64,000 bases of DNA, from the NCBI RefSeq assembly GCF_001645125.1, contig NZ_LXKA01000033.1, positions 62,001-126,000 on the forward strand, in the 5' to 3' direction. The notes beneath the pieces are model-generated. The model saw only the letters and a program-made list of their open reading frames with translations, did no database searches and had not been told where the DNA came from. Every line of letters begins with the position of its first letter. The stretch's first letter is position 1. Made by a program: the position numbers and the translations under genes. Positions 1-8,370 of the stretch are shown in pieces. Source of the DNA: Paraburkholderia ginsengiterrae (GTDB taxonomy: Bacteria > Pseudomonadota > Gammaproteobacteria > Burkholderiales > Burkholderiaceae).

Positions 1-91
1 TTCACGGCCGGGCACGCGGCATAACGCGCGTCACGCGCTGCAAAATCGTGATAATGACAATTAGTAAAAACAGGGATAACGACCGCGTTTC

Positions 92-126
92 ATTACCGCC
101 GTAATAATTCGTTACCGTGATGTAAC
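92..126. promoter_or_regulatory. Two small inverted repeats upstream of the sulfotransferase gene
   Basis: ATTAC-cgcc-GTAAT (92-105) is followed closely by GTTAC-cgtgat-GTAAC (111-126). Both have perfect 5-bp arms built on TTAC/GTAA and lie about 90-120 bases before the first start codon. They may be binding sites for one regulator. No regulator gene is visible next to them, so the role is inferred only. Confidence 0.3.
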
Positions 127-151
127 GCAAAAAATAACGAGGGGCGATATT

Positions 152-180
152 TTGAATTGTGACTTCAGCTAGACTGTAAG
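152..180 (+). promoter_or_regulatory. Possible sigma-70 promoter
   Basis: TTGAAT (152-157) and TGTAAG (175-180) are separated by 17 bases and would start a transcript about 30 bases before the TTG start at 215. The -10 match is weak, so this is tentative. Confidence 0.25.
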
Positions 181-214
181 TATTTGTTAATATCACTGAA
201 AAGCGTTCAAAATC

Positions 215-1486
215 TTGGTTACAACAGGTCGCCGTTTGCGAGTGCTCCTCGCGTGCATGCCCAAGTCCGGCAGCACCTTCATGTCGTCGGCAATCGCTGC
301 CTTGCCCGGTTTTACCGAAGCCACCCTGGTGCCCTCGTATGGTCACCGCGAGCAGGAACTGTGCGTCCAGTCGCTACGTGAACAGGATGAGCGTGTCGGC
401 GAAGAGTCATACGTCGCCCAGCAGCATATCCGTTACTCCTTCGCCACCGCGGAATACATGCGCGCGTTCTCGCTGCGGCCCATCGTGCTGCTGCGGAATA
501 TATTCGATGTCGTGCCGAGCCTCGTCGACCACCATTCGATTGAAGGCAACATCTACCCCTCAGCGTTTGCACCGGCCGACATTGCGTCGCGCCCGCTTGA
601 AGAACAGGCCGATTTCGTCACGCAAATGGCCATTCCCTGGTACTTCAACTTCTACGCTTCGTGGCAACAGTGTCAGGACAAGCTCGTGGTGTACTACGAG
701 GACCTGGTCTCGCGCCCCGAGTGGGTGCTGCGGCGTGTTTGCGAGTATCTGGAAATCGACGCGTCAGATGCGCTGATCCAGAACGCGGTGTTGAATGCGA
801 ACAGCGCGGGAAAGCGCAAGAACAAAGTGTCACCCGGCCGGGGCAAGAATCTGTCGCACGACAATATCTCGGCGATCGTCAAGATGGCCAATCACTACCC
901 TGAGCTCGACTTCTCGGACATCGGCATTAGCCAGGAAATGCGCCTCGCGGCGTCCCATCCCGCTTTGCGCCATCACGAGCAACGCGTGTACTGGCTGACC
1001 GGACTGTCCGGCGCAGGCAAGACCACGCTGGCCTACGCCCTCAGGGACCGCCTGGAACACGACGGCTACCGGTGCGCGGTCCTCGACGGCGATGAATTGC
1101 GCAAGGGCATCAACTCTAATCTCGGCTTCAGCGAATACGACCGCACGGAAAACGTGCGGCGGGTGGCCGAAATCGCCACCCTGTTCCGCCAATCGGGATG
1201 CGTGGTCATTGTTGCCGTGATTTCCCCGACGTCCGCTCAACGGGAGATGGCTCGCCAGATCGTCGGCGAAGGATTTACGGAGGTGTTCGTCGACACCCCA
1301 CTCGACGTCTGCGAATCGCGCGATCCCAAGGGACACTACCGCCGGGCGCGGCAGGGCCGGCTGACCGGGTTCACGGGCGTTTCCGCGAAATACGTGCCGC
1401 CGCAACATGCGGAGATCGTGATTCGAACCACCACCACGCCCATCAACGAAGCCGTCGAGCAGCTGATCGCCTTCGAGGCGGCGTGA
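215..1486 (+). CDS. Fused sulfotransferase / adenylylsulfate (APS) kinase
   Basis: A 423-residue protein joining two steps of sulfate transfer. Residues 1 to about 250 look like a sulfotransferase: the PKSGSTF loop at 16-22 is the 5'-phosphosulfate-binding motif, and a downstream RNIFDVVPS segment resembles the 3'-phosphate-binding region. Residues from about 258 form an APS kinase with Walker A GLSGAGKTT (263-271), a DGDELRKGIN segment, VISP carrying the usual phospho-serine, and DPKGHYRRAR. The kinase half would make PAPS, the donor used by the sulfotransferase half, so direct hand-over is plausible; the acceptor cannot be read from sequence. An in-frame stop at 197-199 makes TTG 215 the first possible start; GTG 242 or ATG 257 would cut into the first beta strand. 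The gene stands alone and ends before a strong terminator. Confidence 0.85.
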   Translation: MVTTGRRLRVLLACMPKSGSTFMSSAIAALPGFTEATLVPSYGHREQELCVQSLREQDERVGEESYVAQQHIRYSFATAEYMRAFSLRPIVLLRNIFDVVPSLVDHHSIEGNIYPSAFAPADIASRPLEEQADFVTQMAIPWYFNFYASWQQCQDKLVVYYEDLVSRPEWVLRRVCEYLEIDASDALIQNAVLNANSAGKRKNKVSPGRGKNLSHDNISAIVKMANHYPELDFSDIGISQEMRLAASHPALRHHEQRVYWLTGLSGAGKTTLAYALRDRLEHDGYRCAVLDGDELRKGINSNLGFSEYDRTENVRRVAEIATLFRQSGCVVIVAVISPTSAQREMARQIVGEGFTEVFVDTPLDVCESRDPKGHYRRARQGRLTGFTGVSAKYVPPQHAEIVIRTTTTPINEAVEQLIAFEAA

Positions 1487-1560
1487 GCGTGGCCGCTGGC
1501 CGACGAGGCTGACCTGAGCGGCCACGTCCGCACGCATCCCCTTCTGACCCGTAACGGCAC

Positions 1561-1593
1561 GCGCCCACGAGGTGCCGGCCCGTGGGCGCTTTT
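1561..1593 (+). terminator. Rho-independent terminator
   Basis: The perfect 9-bp stem GCGCCCACG/CGTGGGCGC has an 11-base loop and runs straight into TTTT. It ends the plus-strand fusion gene just before the convergent helicase gene. Confidence 0.8.
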
Positions 1594-1596
1594 ACC

Positions 1597-3861
1597 CTAG
1601 TGCACTTCCCACCAGCGCGGCAGCAAACGCCGCACTTCGGGCCGCCGGTACCGGTCGTCGATCAGATGCACCACCCCGCGGTCCTGCTCGGTGCGAATCA
1701 CGCGCCCGGCTGCCTGCACGACCTTCTGCAAGCCGGGGTACAGATACATGTAGTCGTAGCCGTTGCCGAACTTCAGGTCCATCGTGCGGCGCATCTGTTC
1801 GTTGACCTCGTTCATCTGCGGCAAACCGAGCGTGGCGATGAACGCGCCGATCAGTTGCTCGCCGGCCAGATCGACGCCTTCCGAAAACGCGCCGCCGAGC
1901 ACCGCGAAGCCCACGCCCTGGTTCGCGGTACGAAAGCGCGCGAGAAACGCATCGCGCGCGGCTTCGTCCATGCCCTGCTCCTGTTCCCAGACCGGCAGCT
2001 CCGGATGCCGCTCGCGCATCAACGCGACCACGCGCTGCAAGTATTCGAAGCTGCTCAGAAAGCCCAGATAATTGCCCGGCTGCGCCGAGTACTGCTGCGC
2101 GATCAGATCGACGATCGGCACCAGCGAACGCTCGCGGTCGCGCCAGCGCGTCGAGACATTGCCGGCCACGCGCACCTGCAACTGCTCCGCGCGAAACGGC
2201 CCTTCGACGTCGAGCCATTGCGTCTCTCCGGGCAGCCCCAGCGTGTCGCGGTAGAAATGATGCGGATTGAGCGTGCCCGAAAACATCACCGTGGTGCGCG
2301 CGGCGGCGTAGCGTGGCGCGAGAAACGGTGCGGGAATCACGTTGCGCACGCAGAGCGTGGCACTGGTTTTGTCGCGTGGCGCGTAGCGGTCCGTGGCGAG
2401 CGTCACGTCGAAAATCGAATGCTCGCCGAACTGCTCGGCTAGCGCGACGAAATGCATGGCGTCGAAGAAAAAGCGCAGTGACGCTTCGTCGATGGAAAGC
2501 GGCGCTTCGGCGAGCTGATCCGTGACGGCACCGATCAGATTCTGCGCGGCCGAAAGCAGTTTGCCGGGCACGTCCGTATAGACCTGATAGGTCCCGGTCT
2601 GCGCACGTTTGACAGCGTTCCATTCGCGTTGCAGCCGTTCGAGCGGCTTGCGCAAAGGGGCCGGCGCTGTCTTGCGCGCAAGCCTGAACGCCGCCTGATC
2701 GAGCGACGCGGTGTACATGCGCCGCGCACGGTCGAGCAGGTTGTGCGCTTCGTCGACCAGCACGCCCACGCGCCATTGGTTGATCTGCGTGAGCGCGTAC
2801 AGCATGGCGCTGCTGTCGTAGTAGTAGTTGTAGTCGCCCACCACCACGTCGGCCCAGCGCGCCAGTTCCTGGGCCAGATAGTACGGACAGACTTCGTGGG
2901 CCAGCGCCGCTTCGCGCACCGCGCCGCGGCTCAGGTTCAGTCCGGCCAGCGCGGTGCTGCGCGCGTCGTCGAGCCGGTCGTAGAAGCCGCGCGCGAGCGG
3001 ACAGGACTCGCCATTGCAGGCTTTGTCGGGATGCTCGCAGGCTTTGTCGCGCGCAACCAGCTCCAGGGTTCTCAGCGGCAAGCGCGCAGCGCCGCCGTTG
3101 AGCGTTTCGATGGCATCCAGCGCCAGCGCGCGGCCAGGCGTCTTGGCGGTCAGAAAGAACACGCGGTCGATCTGGTCCGCCGCACACGCCTTGAGCAACG
3201 GGAAAATCGTCGCCAGCGTCTTGCCGATGCCGGTCGGCGCCTGCGCCATCAGCGGCTTGCCGTCGCGTGCCGAGCGATACACCGACACCGCCAGTTCGCG
3301 CTGCCCACTGCGAAACGCCCCGTGCGGAAACTGCAACGCACCGAGCGCGGCATTGCGCGCGGCGCGATGCGCCTCTTCCTGCACGGCCCAATCGAGAAAG
3401 CGCTCGCAGTGTTCGACGAAGAAAACCTCCAGATCGCGCGCGCTATGCGTCTGCGTCAGTAGCACCTCCTTCTGGCTGCCGATATCGAAGTACACCAGCA
3501 CTACCGTCAAATCCGCGAGCCCGCGTGCGCGGCACAGCAGATGTCCGTAGACGAGCGCCTGCGCCCAATGGAGCGCGCGGTGATTGGCGGGCATGCGCTC
3601 GAGATCGCCACGGTGAGTCTTGACCTCTTCAAGCCGGTTCGCTGCGGGGTCGTAGCCGTCGGCACGGCCGCGCACGGTCAGGCCGCGATGCGTGCCCGTC
3701 AGCGTGATTTCGCTTTCATAGCCGCTCGCGCGCCGCCCGGCGACCGTCGCATGGCCCGCCATGCCTTCGAGCGAAGTCGGCGCAGGAGTGAAGCGCAGAT
3801 CCAGATCGCCGCGTCTGGCGGTGAACTCGCACATCGCCCGTACGGCCACCACGTAGGTCAT
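1597..3861 (-). CDS. Fe-S XPD/DinG-type DNA helicase with N-terminal nuclease-like domain
   Basis: A 754-residue superfamily 2 helicase of the Rad3/XPD/DinG group. Walker A APTGIGKT is at 208-215 and the DEAH box at 370-373; a Q-x-x-GR-x-IR motif VI lies near the C-terminus. C275, C282, C287 and C325 sit between motifs I and II, the place of the 4Fe-4S cluster in XPD-family enzymes. Ahead of the helicase, residues about 1-160 carry D68 and an E79-V80-K81 core in a beta-hairpin setting, resembling a PD-(D/E)XK nuclease fold of Cas4/RecB type; this part is inference. The gene overlaps the end of the FAN1-like gene by 4 bases (ATGA), so the two are translationally coupled and share the LexA-controlled promoter. 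It is best read as a repair helicase acting with that nuclease, perhaps on crosslinks. Confidence 0.85.
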   Translation of the reverse strand: MTYVVAVRAMCEFTARRGDLDLRFTPAPTSLEGMAGHATVAGRRASGYESEITLTGTHRGLTVRGRADGYDPAANRLEEVKTHRGDLERMPANHRALHWAQALVYGHLLCRARGLADLTVVLVYFDIGSQKEVLLTQTHSARDLEVFFVEHCERFLDWAVQEEAHRAARNAALGALQFPHGAFRSGQRELAVSVYRSARDGKPLMAQAPTGIGKTLATIFPLLKACAADQIDRVFFLTAKTPGRALALDAIETLNGGAARLPLRTLELVARDKACEHPDKACNGESCPLARGFYDRLDDARSTALAGLNLSRGAVREAALAHEVCPYYLAQELARWADVVVGDYNYYYDSSAMLYALTQINQWRVGVLVDEAHNLLDRARRMYTASLDQAAFRLARKTAPAPLRKPLERLQREWNAVKRAQTGTYQVYTDVPGKLLSAAQNLIGAVTDQLAEAPLSIDEASLRFFFDAMHFVALAEQFGEHSIFDVTLATDRYAPRDKTSATLCVRNVIPAPFLAPRYAAARTTVMFSGTLNPHHFYRDTLGLPGETQWLDVEGPFRAEQLQVRVAGNVSTRWRDRERSLVPIVDLIAQQYSAQPGNYLGFLSSFEYLQRVVALMRERHPELPVWEQEQGMDEAARDAFLARFRTANQGVGFAVLGGAFSEGVDLAGEQLIGAFIATLGLPQMNEVNEQMRRTMDLKFGNGYDYMYLYPGLQKVVQAAGRVIRTEQDRGVVHLIDDRYRRPEVRRLLPRWWEVH

Positions 3862-5600
3862 GCGGGAGTCCCGGTGACGGCTTGCGCCACGCCGGCGTCG
3901 CCGGTGACGGGTTCATCCGCCCAGCGCACGTCGAGCACGCGCACCGGCATGCCGTGCTGAACACAGTACGCGAGCCAGCGAATCTGATTGTCCTGCAAGC
4001 GGTCGCCGGGCCCTTTCACTTCGATCAATTCGTAGCGGCGCTCCGCCGGCCAGAAGCGGATCAGGTCCGGCAGGCCCGAACGGTTGGCGCGGATATCACG
4101 CAGCAACCTCTCGAACCACAGCTTGAGATGCGCCGCGGGCAAGCAGTTGAGCGCCAGCGTGACGAGTTCCGTTGTCAGCATCCCCCAGAACACGAACGGC
4201 GACTGCAAGCCCGCCTTGCTGTGCAGATGCCGCAGGATCGTCTCGCGATAGGCGCCGCTGTCGAGTTGCGCGAGACAGGCGGCGAACTGCGGCGCGCGGC
4301 GCGCATGAAAATCCGGCGCGTGCAGATCGGCGGGACCGCGCTGGAACGGATGGAAAAATGCGCCGGGCAGTGCCGCGAACACCGGCTCCCAGCACAGGAG
4401 GCCGAACAGCGAGTTGATCAGCGCATTCTCGACGTAATGAACCGGCGCGGCCTCACAGGTCAGATGGTCGCGAGTGACGAATTCGACGGATTGCACCAGC
4501 TCGGGCCTCGGCAGCACCAGCGTGCCGCGTTCGACCGGCCGCTCCGCCACCACGCGTACCGCCGGCTCACCGCGTCTGCGCCGCAAACGCGGCAGCATGC
4601 GCGCCACGCGCTGGGCCTCTTCTTCGCTTTCCGGCGCGGCGGCGGCTTGCGAGACCAGCGCGTAGGCTTCGTCGAAACGTTCGCTGCGCTCCAGCACGCG
4701 AATGCGCCGATGACGCGCACCGGGCCACGCGCAACCCTCATAAACCGCGAGCGCGCCCGGCCAATTCTGTTGACGCTCGCAATGCTGGCCGATGCGGAAC
4801 AGCAGCTTCGCGCGACGGGTTTCAAGCCACGGATTGGCGGTCTCGATAGCCCGGACCGCCGTGACGAGATCGTCGACGGCAGCAGCGTGTCTCTCACCGG
4901 CAGGCAGCCATTCGAGCGCTTCGCGGCACGCGTGCAGCGCGAGATAAACGTCGACGTCCGCGCGCTGCTGAAACGCGCGCGACGTTGGACTGAACGCCAC
5001 TTTCTCGTACTGGAACACACCGAGGTCGGCCAGCACGAACTCCGACCATTCCTGGTGCAGATTGCCGAAGAACATCAGGCGCAGACGTTCGCACAACGGC
5101 GCGATGACGACACTGAGAACGCGATCCGCCGTTTGAGCGTGCCATGTATTGAGCGGGCGTGCCGCCGATTCGTCGCCGGTGTAAAGCGGTCGCAGCGTTT
5201 CCAGCAGATCGGGCTTGCGCAGGCTCTTTGCGCCGGGAATCAACGCGATGGCATCCGCGAAAATGTCGAGCAATTCGGCACGCGTGGTGAGCGCGAACAG
5301 TTCGTCGAGCGTGAGGCCGGGGTCGGTATCGATCCAGCCGAGCGCTGCGATCGGCGCGACCGCCTGCAACGGGCAGCCGATCTCCTCGTAAGACAGGCGG
5401 CTCGCGCGAAACAGCGTGCCTTTGCGCATCAGCATGCGCACCAGCAAGGCGCGCGAGGACTGAGGTAAGGCGGCGAACTCGCGGAGAAACGCGTGCTCGT
5501 GCGCGTCGAGCAGGTCGTCGTAACGCTGCGCGAGCCACGCGAGAGCGCGCTCGAAATTCAGCAGATAGTAGAGAGCATAGGGAGAGGCGTCTGTTGCCAC
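3858..5600 (-). CDS. FAN1-type VRR-NUC structure-specific nuclease
   Basis: A 580-residue protein whose last 80 residues form a virus-type replication-repair nuclease (VRR-NUC) domain: LPDLI with D512, then E527-V-K529 and a GPGDRLQDNQ segment. The D-x14-E-x-K spacing equals that of eukaryotic FAN1, and the length matches bacterial FAN1 homologues rather than lone VRR-NUC phage proteins. The middle region is helical, with many Leu/Ala repeats as in the FAN1 TPR/SAP arrangement. FAN1 nucleases cut 5' flaps and unhook interstrand crosslinks. The start is GTG at 5598-5600, with no better upstream codon before the operator. The helicase gene follows with a 4-base overlap. A perfect LexA box 16 bases upstream indicates SOS induction. 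Confidence 0.85.
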   Translation of the reverse strand: MATDASPYALYYLLNFERALAWLAQRYDDLLDAHEHAFLREFAALPQSSRALLVRMLMRKGTLFRASRLSYEEIGCPLQAVAPIAALGWIDTDPGLTLDELFALTTRAELLDIFADAIALIPGAKSLRKPDLLETLRPLYTGDESAARPLNTWHAQTADRVLSVVIAPLCERLRLMFFGNLHQEWSEFVLADLGVFQYEKVAFSPTSRAFQQRADVDVYLALHACREALEWLPAGERHAAAVDDLVTAVRAIETANPWLETRRAKLLFRIGQHCERQQNWPGALAVYEGCAWPGARHRRIRVLERSERFDEAYALVSQAAAAPESEEEAQRVARMLPRLRRRRGEPAVRVVAERPVERGTLVLPRPELVQSVEFVTRDHLTCEAAPVHYVENALINSLFGLLCWEPVFAALPGAFFHPFQRGPADLHAPDFHARRAPQFAACLAQLDSGAYRETILRHLHSKAGLQSPFVFWGMLTTELVTLALNCLPAAHLKLWFERLLRDIRANRSGLPDLIRFWPAERRYELIEVKGPGDRLQDNQIRWLAYCVQHGMPVRVLDVRWADEPVTGDAGVAQAVTGTPA

Positions 5601-5616
5601 GGCGCTTTCACGAAAC

Positions 5617-5632
5617 CTGTATGTTTATACAG
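5617..5632 (-). promoter_or_regulatory. LexA (SOS) box
   Basis: CTGTATGTTTATACAG fits CTGT-N8-ACAG exactly, the consensus used by LexA in gamma- and betaproteobacteria, and has the usual AT-rich centre. It ends 16 bases before the GTG start of the FAN1-like gene, so bound LexA would block its promoter. The lutC stop lies on the other side, so only the repair operon is a sensible target. Confidence 0.85.
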
Positions 5633-5664
5633 TTATGATAGCAAAGTCCGTGGCGCGGCAAGAC

Positions 5665-6249
5665 TCACGTCCCCAGCCACACTACCGTCAACGAACGCAC
5701 GCCTTGCGCGCCGCGAATCAGCACGCCTTCGATATCCGCCGTGGCCGACGGTCCGGTCACGAGCGCCGCAAAGCGGGCGTCGCGGAAATCGTCGCGCCGA
5801 TACACGTCCTGCAAGCCATCGAGCAATTGCGCCGGATCGAGCAGCACGATGAGATGCTGCACGATATACCCCAGTGCGTTGACAACATACTCGCGCTCGC
5901 TCAACCAGACGGACCCGGTCTCGGCCACGCCGAAGCGCGCCCGCACCACGCCCACGTCGATATCCTGCAACAGGGCCGGCTCCATGTCGGTTGTGAGCGC
6001 GCGTGTGCCGGGCACTTCCGCTGCCGCCGAGGCGATGGATGCCTCCGCACCGAACCGCTCTCGAATCAGCGCACTCACCTCGCTCGCGGCCGATACTTCG
6101 ACACAAGTGCCGCCCATTGCCTGCAACGCCGTCGTAAAGCGCGCGCGCAGATCGCCGCCCGCCGCGTTGAACAACGGCACGTCGGGCCGTGGCCGCGCCG
6201 GCGGCTGCGCCCGCCGCACCTTCGCCAGAAAATCCTCACGCGTTGCCAT
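5665..6249 (-). CDS. lutC: Lactate utilization protein C (LUD domain)
   Basis: A 194-residue LUD-domain protein, third gene of the lutABC operon, whose products oxidise L-lactate to pyruvate as an Fe-S complex in the cytoplasm. The sequence has the family's VSAASEVSAL and ETGSVWLSERE stretches and a C-terminal GPSATADIEGVLIRGAQG segment. ATG at 6247-6249 is chosen because GGAGG lies 6 bases upstream; a GTG 12 bases earlier lacks one. The gene overlaps lutB by 14 bases. It has no cysteine cluster of its own, as expected for LutC. Confidence 0.9.
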   Translation of the reverse strand: MATREDFLAKVRRAQPPARPRPDVPLFNAAGGDLRARFTTALQAMGGTCVEVSAASEVSALIRERFGAEASIASAAAEVPGTRALTTDMEPALLQDIDVGVVRARFGVAETGSVWLSEREYVVNALGYIVQHLIVLLDPAQLLDGLQDVYRRDDFRDARFAALVTGPSATADIEGVLIRGAQGVRSLTVVWLGT

Positions 6250-7630
6250 GACCGCCTCCACGATTCTTCTTGTACCAGGCGTGGAAGGTCAGCTTCGGCG
6301 CCTCCGGCAGCTCGCGTTGCCTGCCCCAGATATTGAGCGGGTTATACAGCACGAAATTCGGCAAGCGCCGCAACGCGCTGCCCATCGACGACACCGTCGC
6401 GCGATACAAGGTCGGGCTCGCCAGCAACCGGCCTGCCATTTTCAGCACTTCCTGTTTGACGAACGGCACCTCGTGATGCTCGGCGATCACCGTGCGCCAT
6501 TTGTAGATCTGCTCGTGAATATTGATCTTCACCGGGCACACATTCGTACAGCTGCCGTTGAGCGTTGACGCGAACGGCAACGCGCTATAGCGTTTCAGAT
6601 CGAACGTCGGATTGATGATCGCACCGATCGGCCCCGAGTACGTGCCGCCATACGACAGCCCGCCGCTGCGCCGGTACACCGGACAGGTGTTCATGCAGGC
6701 ACCGCAACGGATGCACTTGAGCGAGTACCAGAAATCCTCCATCGCAAGCCGCTCGGAACGGCCGTGATCGACGAGGATGAAATGCATCTCGGTGCCCGGA
6801 CGCGGCGCGCGGAAATGCGAGGTGTACTGCGTGATCGGCGAGCCGAGCGCGCTGCGCGACAGCATGCGGATGAACACGCCGAGGTCCGAGACCTTCGGAA
6901 TCAGCTTCTCGATGCCGATCGACGCAATATGCAGCGGCGGCACATTGGCCGACAGGTCCGCATTGCCTTCGTTAGTACACACGACTACCGTGCCCGTCTC
7001 GGCGACCGCAAAATTGCAGCCTGTCATGCCGGCCGTCTTCTCGCGCAGGAAGTACGGGCGCGTGTTCATCCGCTGGCTCTCCGCGAGGTAGTGGATGTCG
7101 CTATTTTGCGGATCGGTGCCAATGGTGCGGCCGAACAGTTCGGCGACGTCCGCGCGCAGTTTGTGAACCGCCGGCACCACCATGTGGCTCGGATCCTGAT
7201 GATCGAGCTGCTGGATGCGTTCGCCCAGGTCGGTTTCCATCACCGTGATGCCGCGCGGTTCGAGATACTCGCGCATCTTGCATTCGTCGGTGAGCATCGA
7301 CTTGCTTTTGACCAGCGTGGTCATGCCGCGCTCGGACATGAGCTGGTGCACGAGCGCGTTGTGCTCTTCGGCCGTGGCGGCCCAATGAACCTTGACCCCG
7401 TTCGCCTCTGCTGCGGACGCGAACTGCTCCAGATAGCCGGCCAGATGCGAGAGCGTGTGCTCCTTGATGCCCGAGGCCAGCTCGCGCAGCGTCTCCCACT
7501 CGGCCATGCCGTGCGCCTGCGCGTCGCGCTTCTCGCGCAAATCCCACAGGCGCCGGTCGTGAAACGCCACGTGCTCCGTCTTGCCGATGAAAGCCCCGGC
7601 GGCTTTCGCGTGATCGATCCGGTTGCTCAT
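6236..7630 (-). CDS. lutB: Lactate utilization protein B (Fe-S, LUD domain)
   Basis: A 464-residue protein with an N-terminal LUD domain followed by a ferredoxin-like module: C-x-x-C-x-x-C-x3-CP (CIRCGACMNTCP) and a later CTNVCP, giving two 4Fe-4S sites, then the C-terminal DUF3390 region. It is the electron-carrying subunit of the LutABC lactate oxidation system. The frame stays open upstream to 8011, but that stretch is antisense-like coding over lutA. The true start is the ATG at 7628-7630, which overlaps the lutA stop by 4 bases. The overlap chain A-B-C shows one transcript. Confidence 0.92.
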   Translation of the reverse strand: MSNRIDHAKAAGAFIGKTEHVAFHDRRLWDLREKRDAQAHGMAEWETLRELASGIKEHTLSHLAGYLEQFASAAEANGVKVHWAATAEEHNALVHQLMSERGMTTLVKSKSMLTDECKMREYLEPRGITVMETDLGERIQQLDHQDPSHMVVPAVHKLRADVAELFGRTIGTDPQNSDIHYLAESQRMNTRPYFLREKTAGMTGCNFAVAETGTVVVCTNEGNADLSANVPPLHIASIGIEKLIPKVSDLGVFIRMLSRSALGSPITQYTSHFRAPRPGTEMHFILVDHGRSERLAMEDFWYSLKCIRCGACMNTCPVYRRSGGLSYGGTYSGPIGAIINPTFDLKRYSALPFASTLNGSCTNVCPVKINIHEQIYKWRTVIAEHHEVPFVKQEVLKMAGRLLASPTLYRATVSSMGSALRRLPNFVLYNPLNIWGRQRELPEAPKLTFHAWYKKNRGGGHGNA

Positions 7631-8370
7631 GCGCGTGCTCCATTCAGGATCTGCGCGATATGGATGAAGCGCGCGTCCGCCTTCATGCGTTCCGCGCAGC
7701 CTTGCTGATGCATCAGGCAAGACATGTCGCCCGACACGATGTACTCGGCGCCCGCGTTCAGGTGATCGCGCACCTTGTCCTGCCCCATGCGCACCGACAC
7801 CGGCTCTTCGGTCACCGAGAAAGTGCCGCCAAAACCGCAGCATTCGTCGGGCCGCGCCGGCTTGACGAACTCGATGCCCTTCACGCCTTCGAGCAGCGTA
7901 CGCGGCTTCGAGAACGGCGTGCCCGCGACCTCCGAAATCGACGCTTCCTTCAGATGCCGCAGCGCGCTGCAACTGTTGTGCAGGCCGACGCGATGCGGAA
8001 ACTCGGCCCACGGAAATTCACGCGCGCCGACCACGTCATGCAGAAACTCGACGAGTTCGTAAGCGTTCGCCCGGACCTTCTTCACCTCGTCGGTCTGCTC
8101 GAGCGCCGTCAGATGCTCGCGTACATGATGGATGCAGCTCGCCGACGGTCCGACGATGTAGTCGTAGCCCGCGAAGTTGCGCGCGAACACGCGCTCGGCG
8201 CCGGCTGCCTCGGCATGCGCGCCGCTGTTCGCCATCGGCTGGCCGCAGCAGGTTTGCTCCTGTGGATAGTCGACTTCGAGGCCGAACCGTTCGAGCAATT
8301 CGAGCGTGGCGATGCCCACTTCGGGATAAAACGCGTCGATGAAGCACGGAATAAACAGGGCGACTTTCAT
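7627..8370 (-). CDS. lutA: Lactate utilization protein A (cysteine-rich CCG domains)
   Basis: A 247-residue protein with two cysteine-rich CCG modules (QTCCGQP near residue 40 and ECCGFGGTFS near 190) of the glycolate/lactate oxidase Fe-S subunit family. It is the first gene of lutABC. The length is typical (about 240). ATG at 8368-8370 starts the protein cleanly at MKVALFIPCF. The operon promoter and a FadR-type operator lie in the 307 bases upstream. Confidence 0.92.
   Translation of the reverse strand: MKVALFIPCFIDAFYPEVGIATLELLERFGLEVDYPQEQTCCGQPMANSGAHAEAAGAERVFARNFAGYDYIVGPSASCIHHVREHLTALEQTDEVKKVRANAYELVEFLHDVVGAREFPWAEFPHRVGLHNSCSALRHLKEASISEVAGTPFSKPRTLLEGVKGIEFVKPARPDECCGFGGTFSVTEEPVSVRMGQDKVRDHLNAGAEYIVSGDMSCLMHQQGCAERMKADARFIHIAQILNGARA

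Noticed and set aside
1592-3391. Long open frame antisense-adjacent to the helicase (about 599 codons)
   Set aside because: Arg/Ala-rich, no recognisable domain, fully overlapped in another frame by the real helicase gene.
3882-5468. 528-codon plus-strand frame opposite the FAN1-like gene
   Set aside because: Arg/Gln/His-rich composition typical of high-GC antisense frames and no ribosome site; the minus-strand gene has clear domains.
1597-5600. Phage-defence island built on a DinG-type helicase and a nuclease
   Set aside because: The LexA box and FAN1 spacing fit DNA repair better, and no other defence gene, integrase or att site is nearby.
7631-8011. Upstream extension of lutB giving 591 residues
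   Set aside because: The extra part overlaps lutA in another frame and lacks family similarity; the 4-base overlap start is standard.
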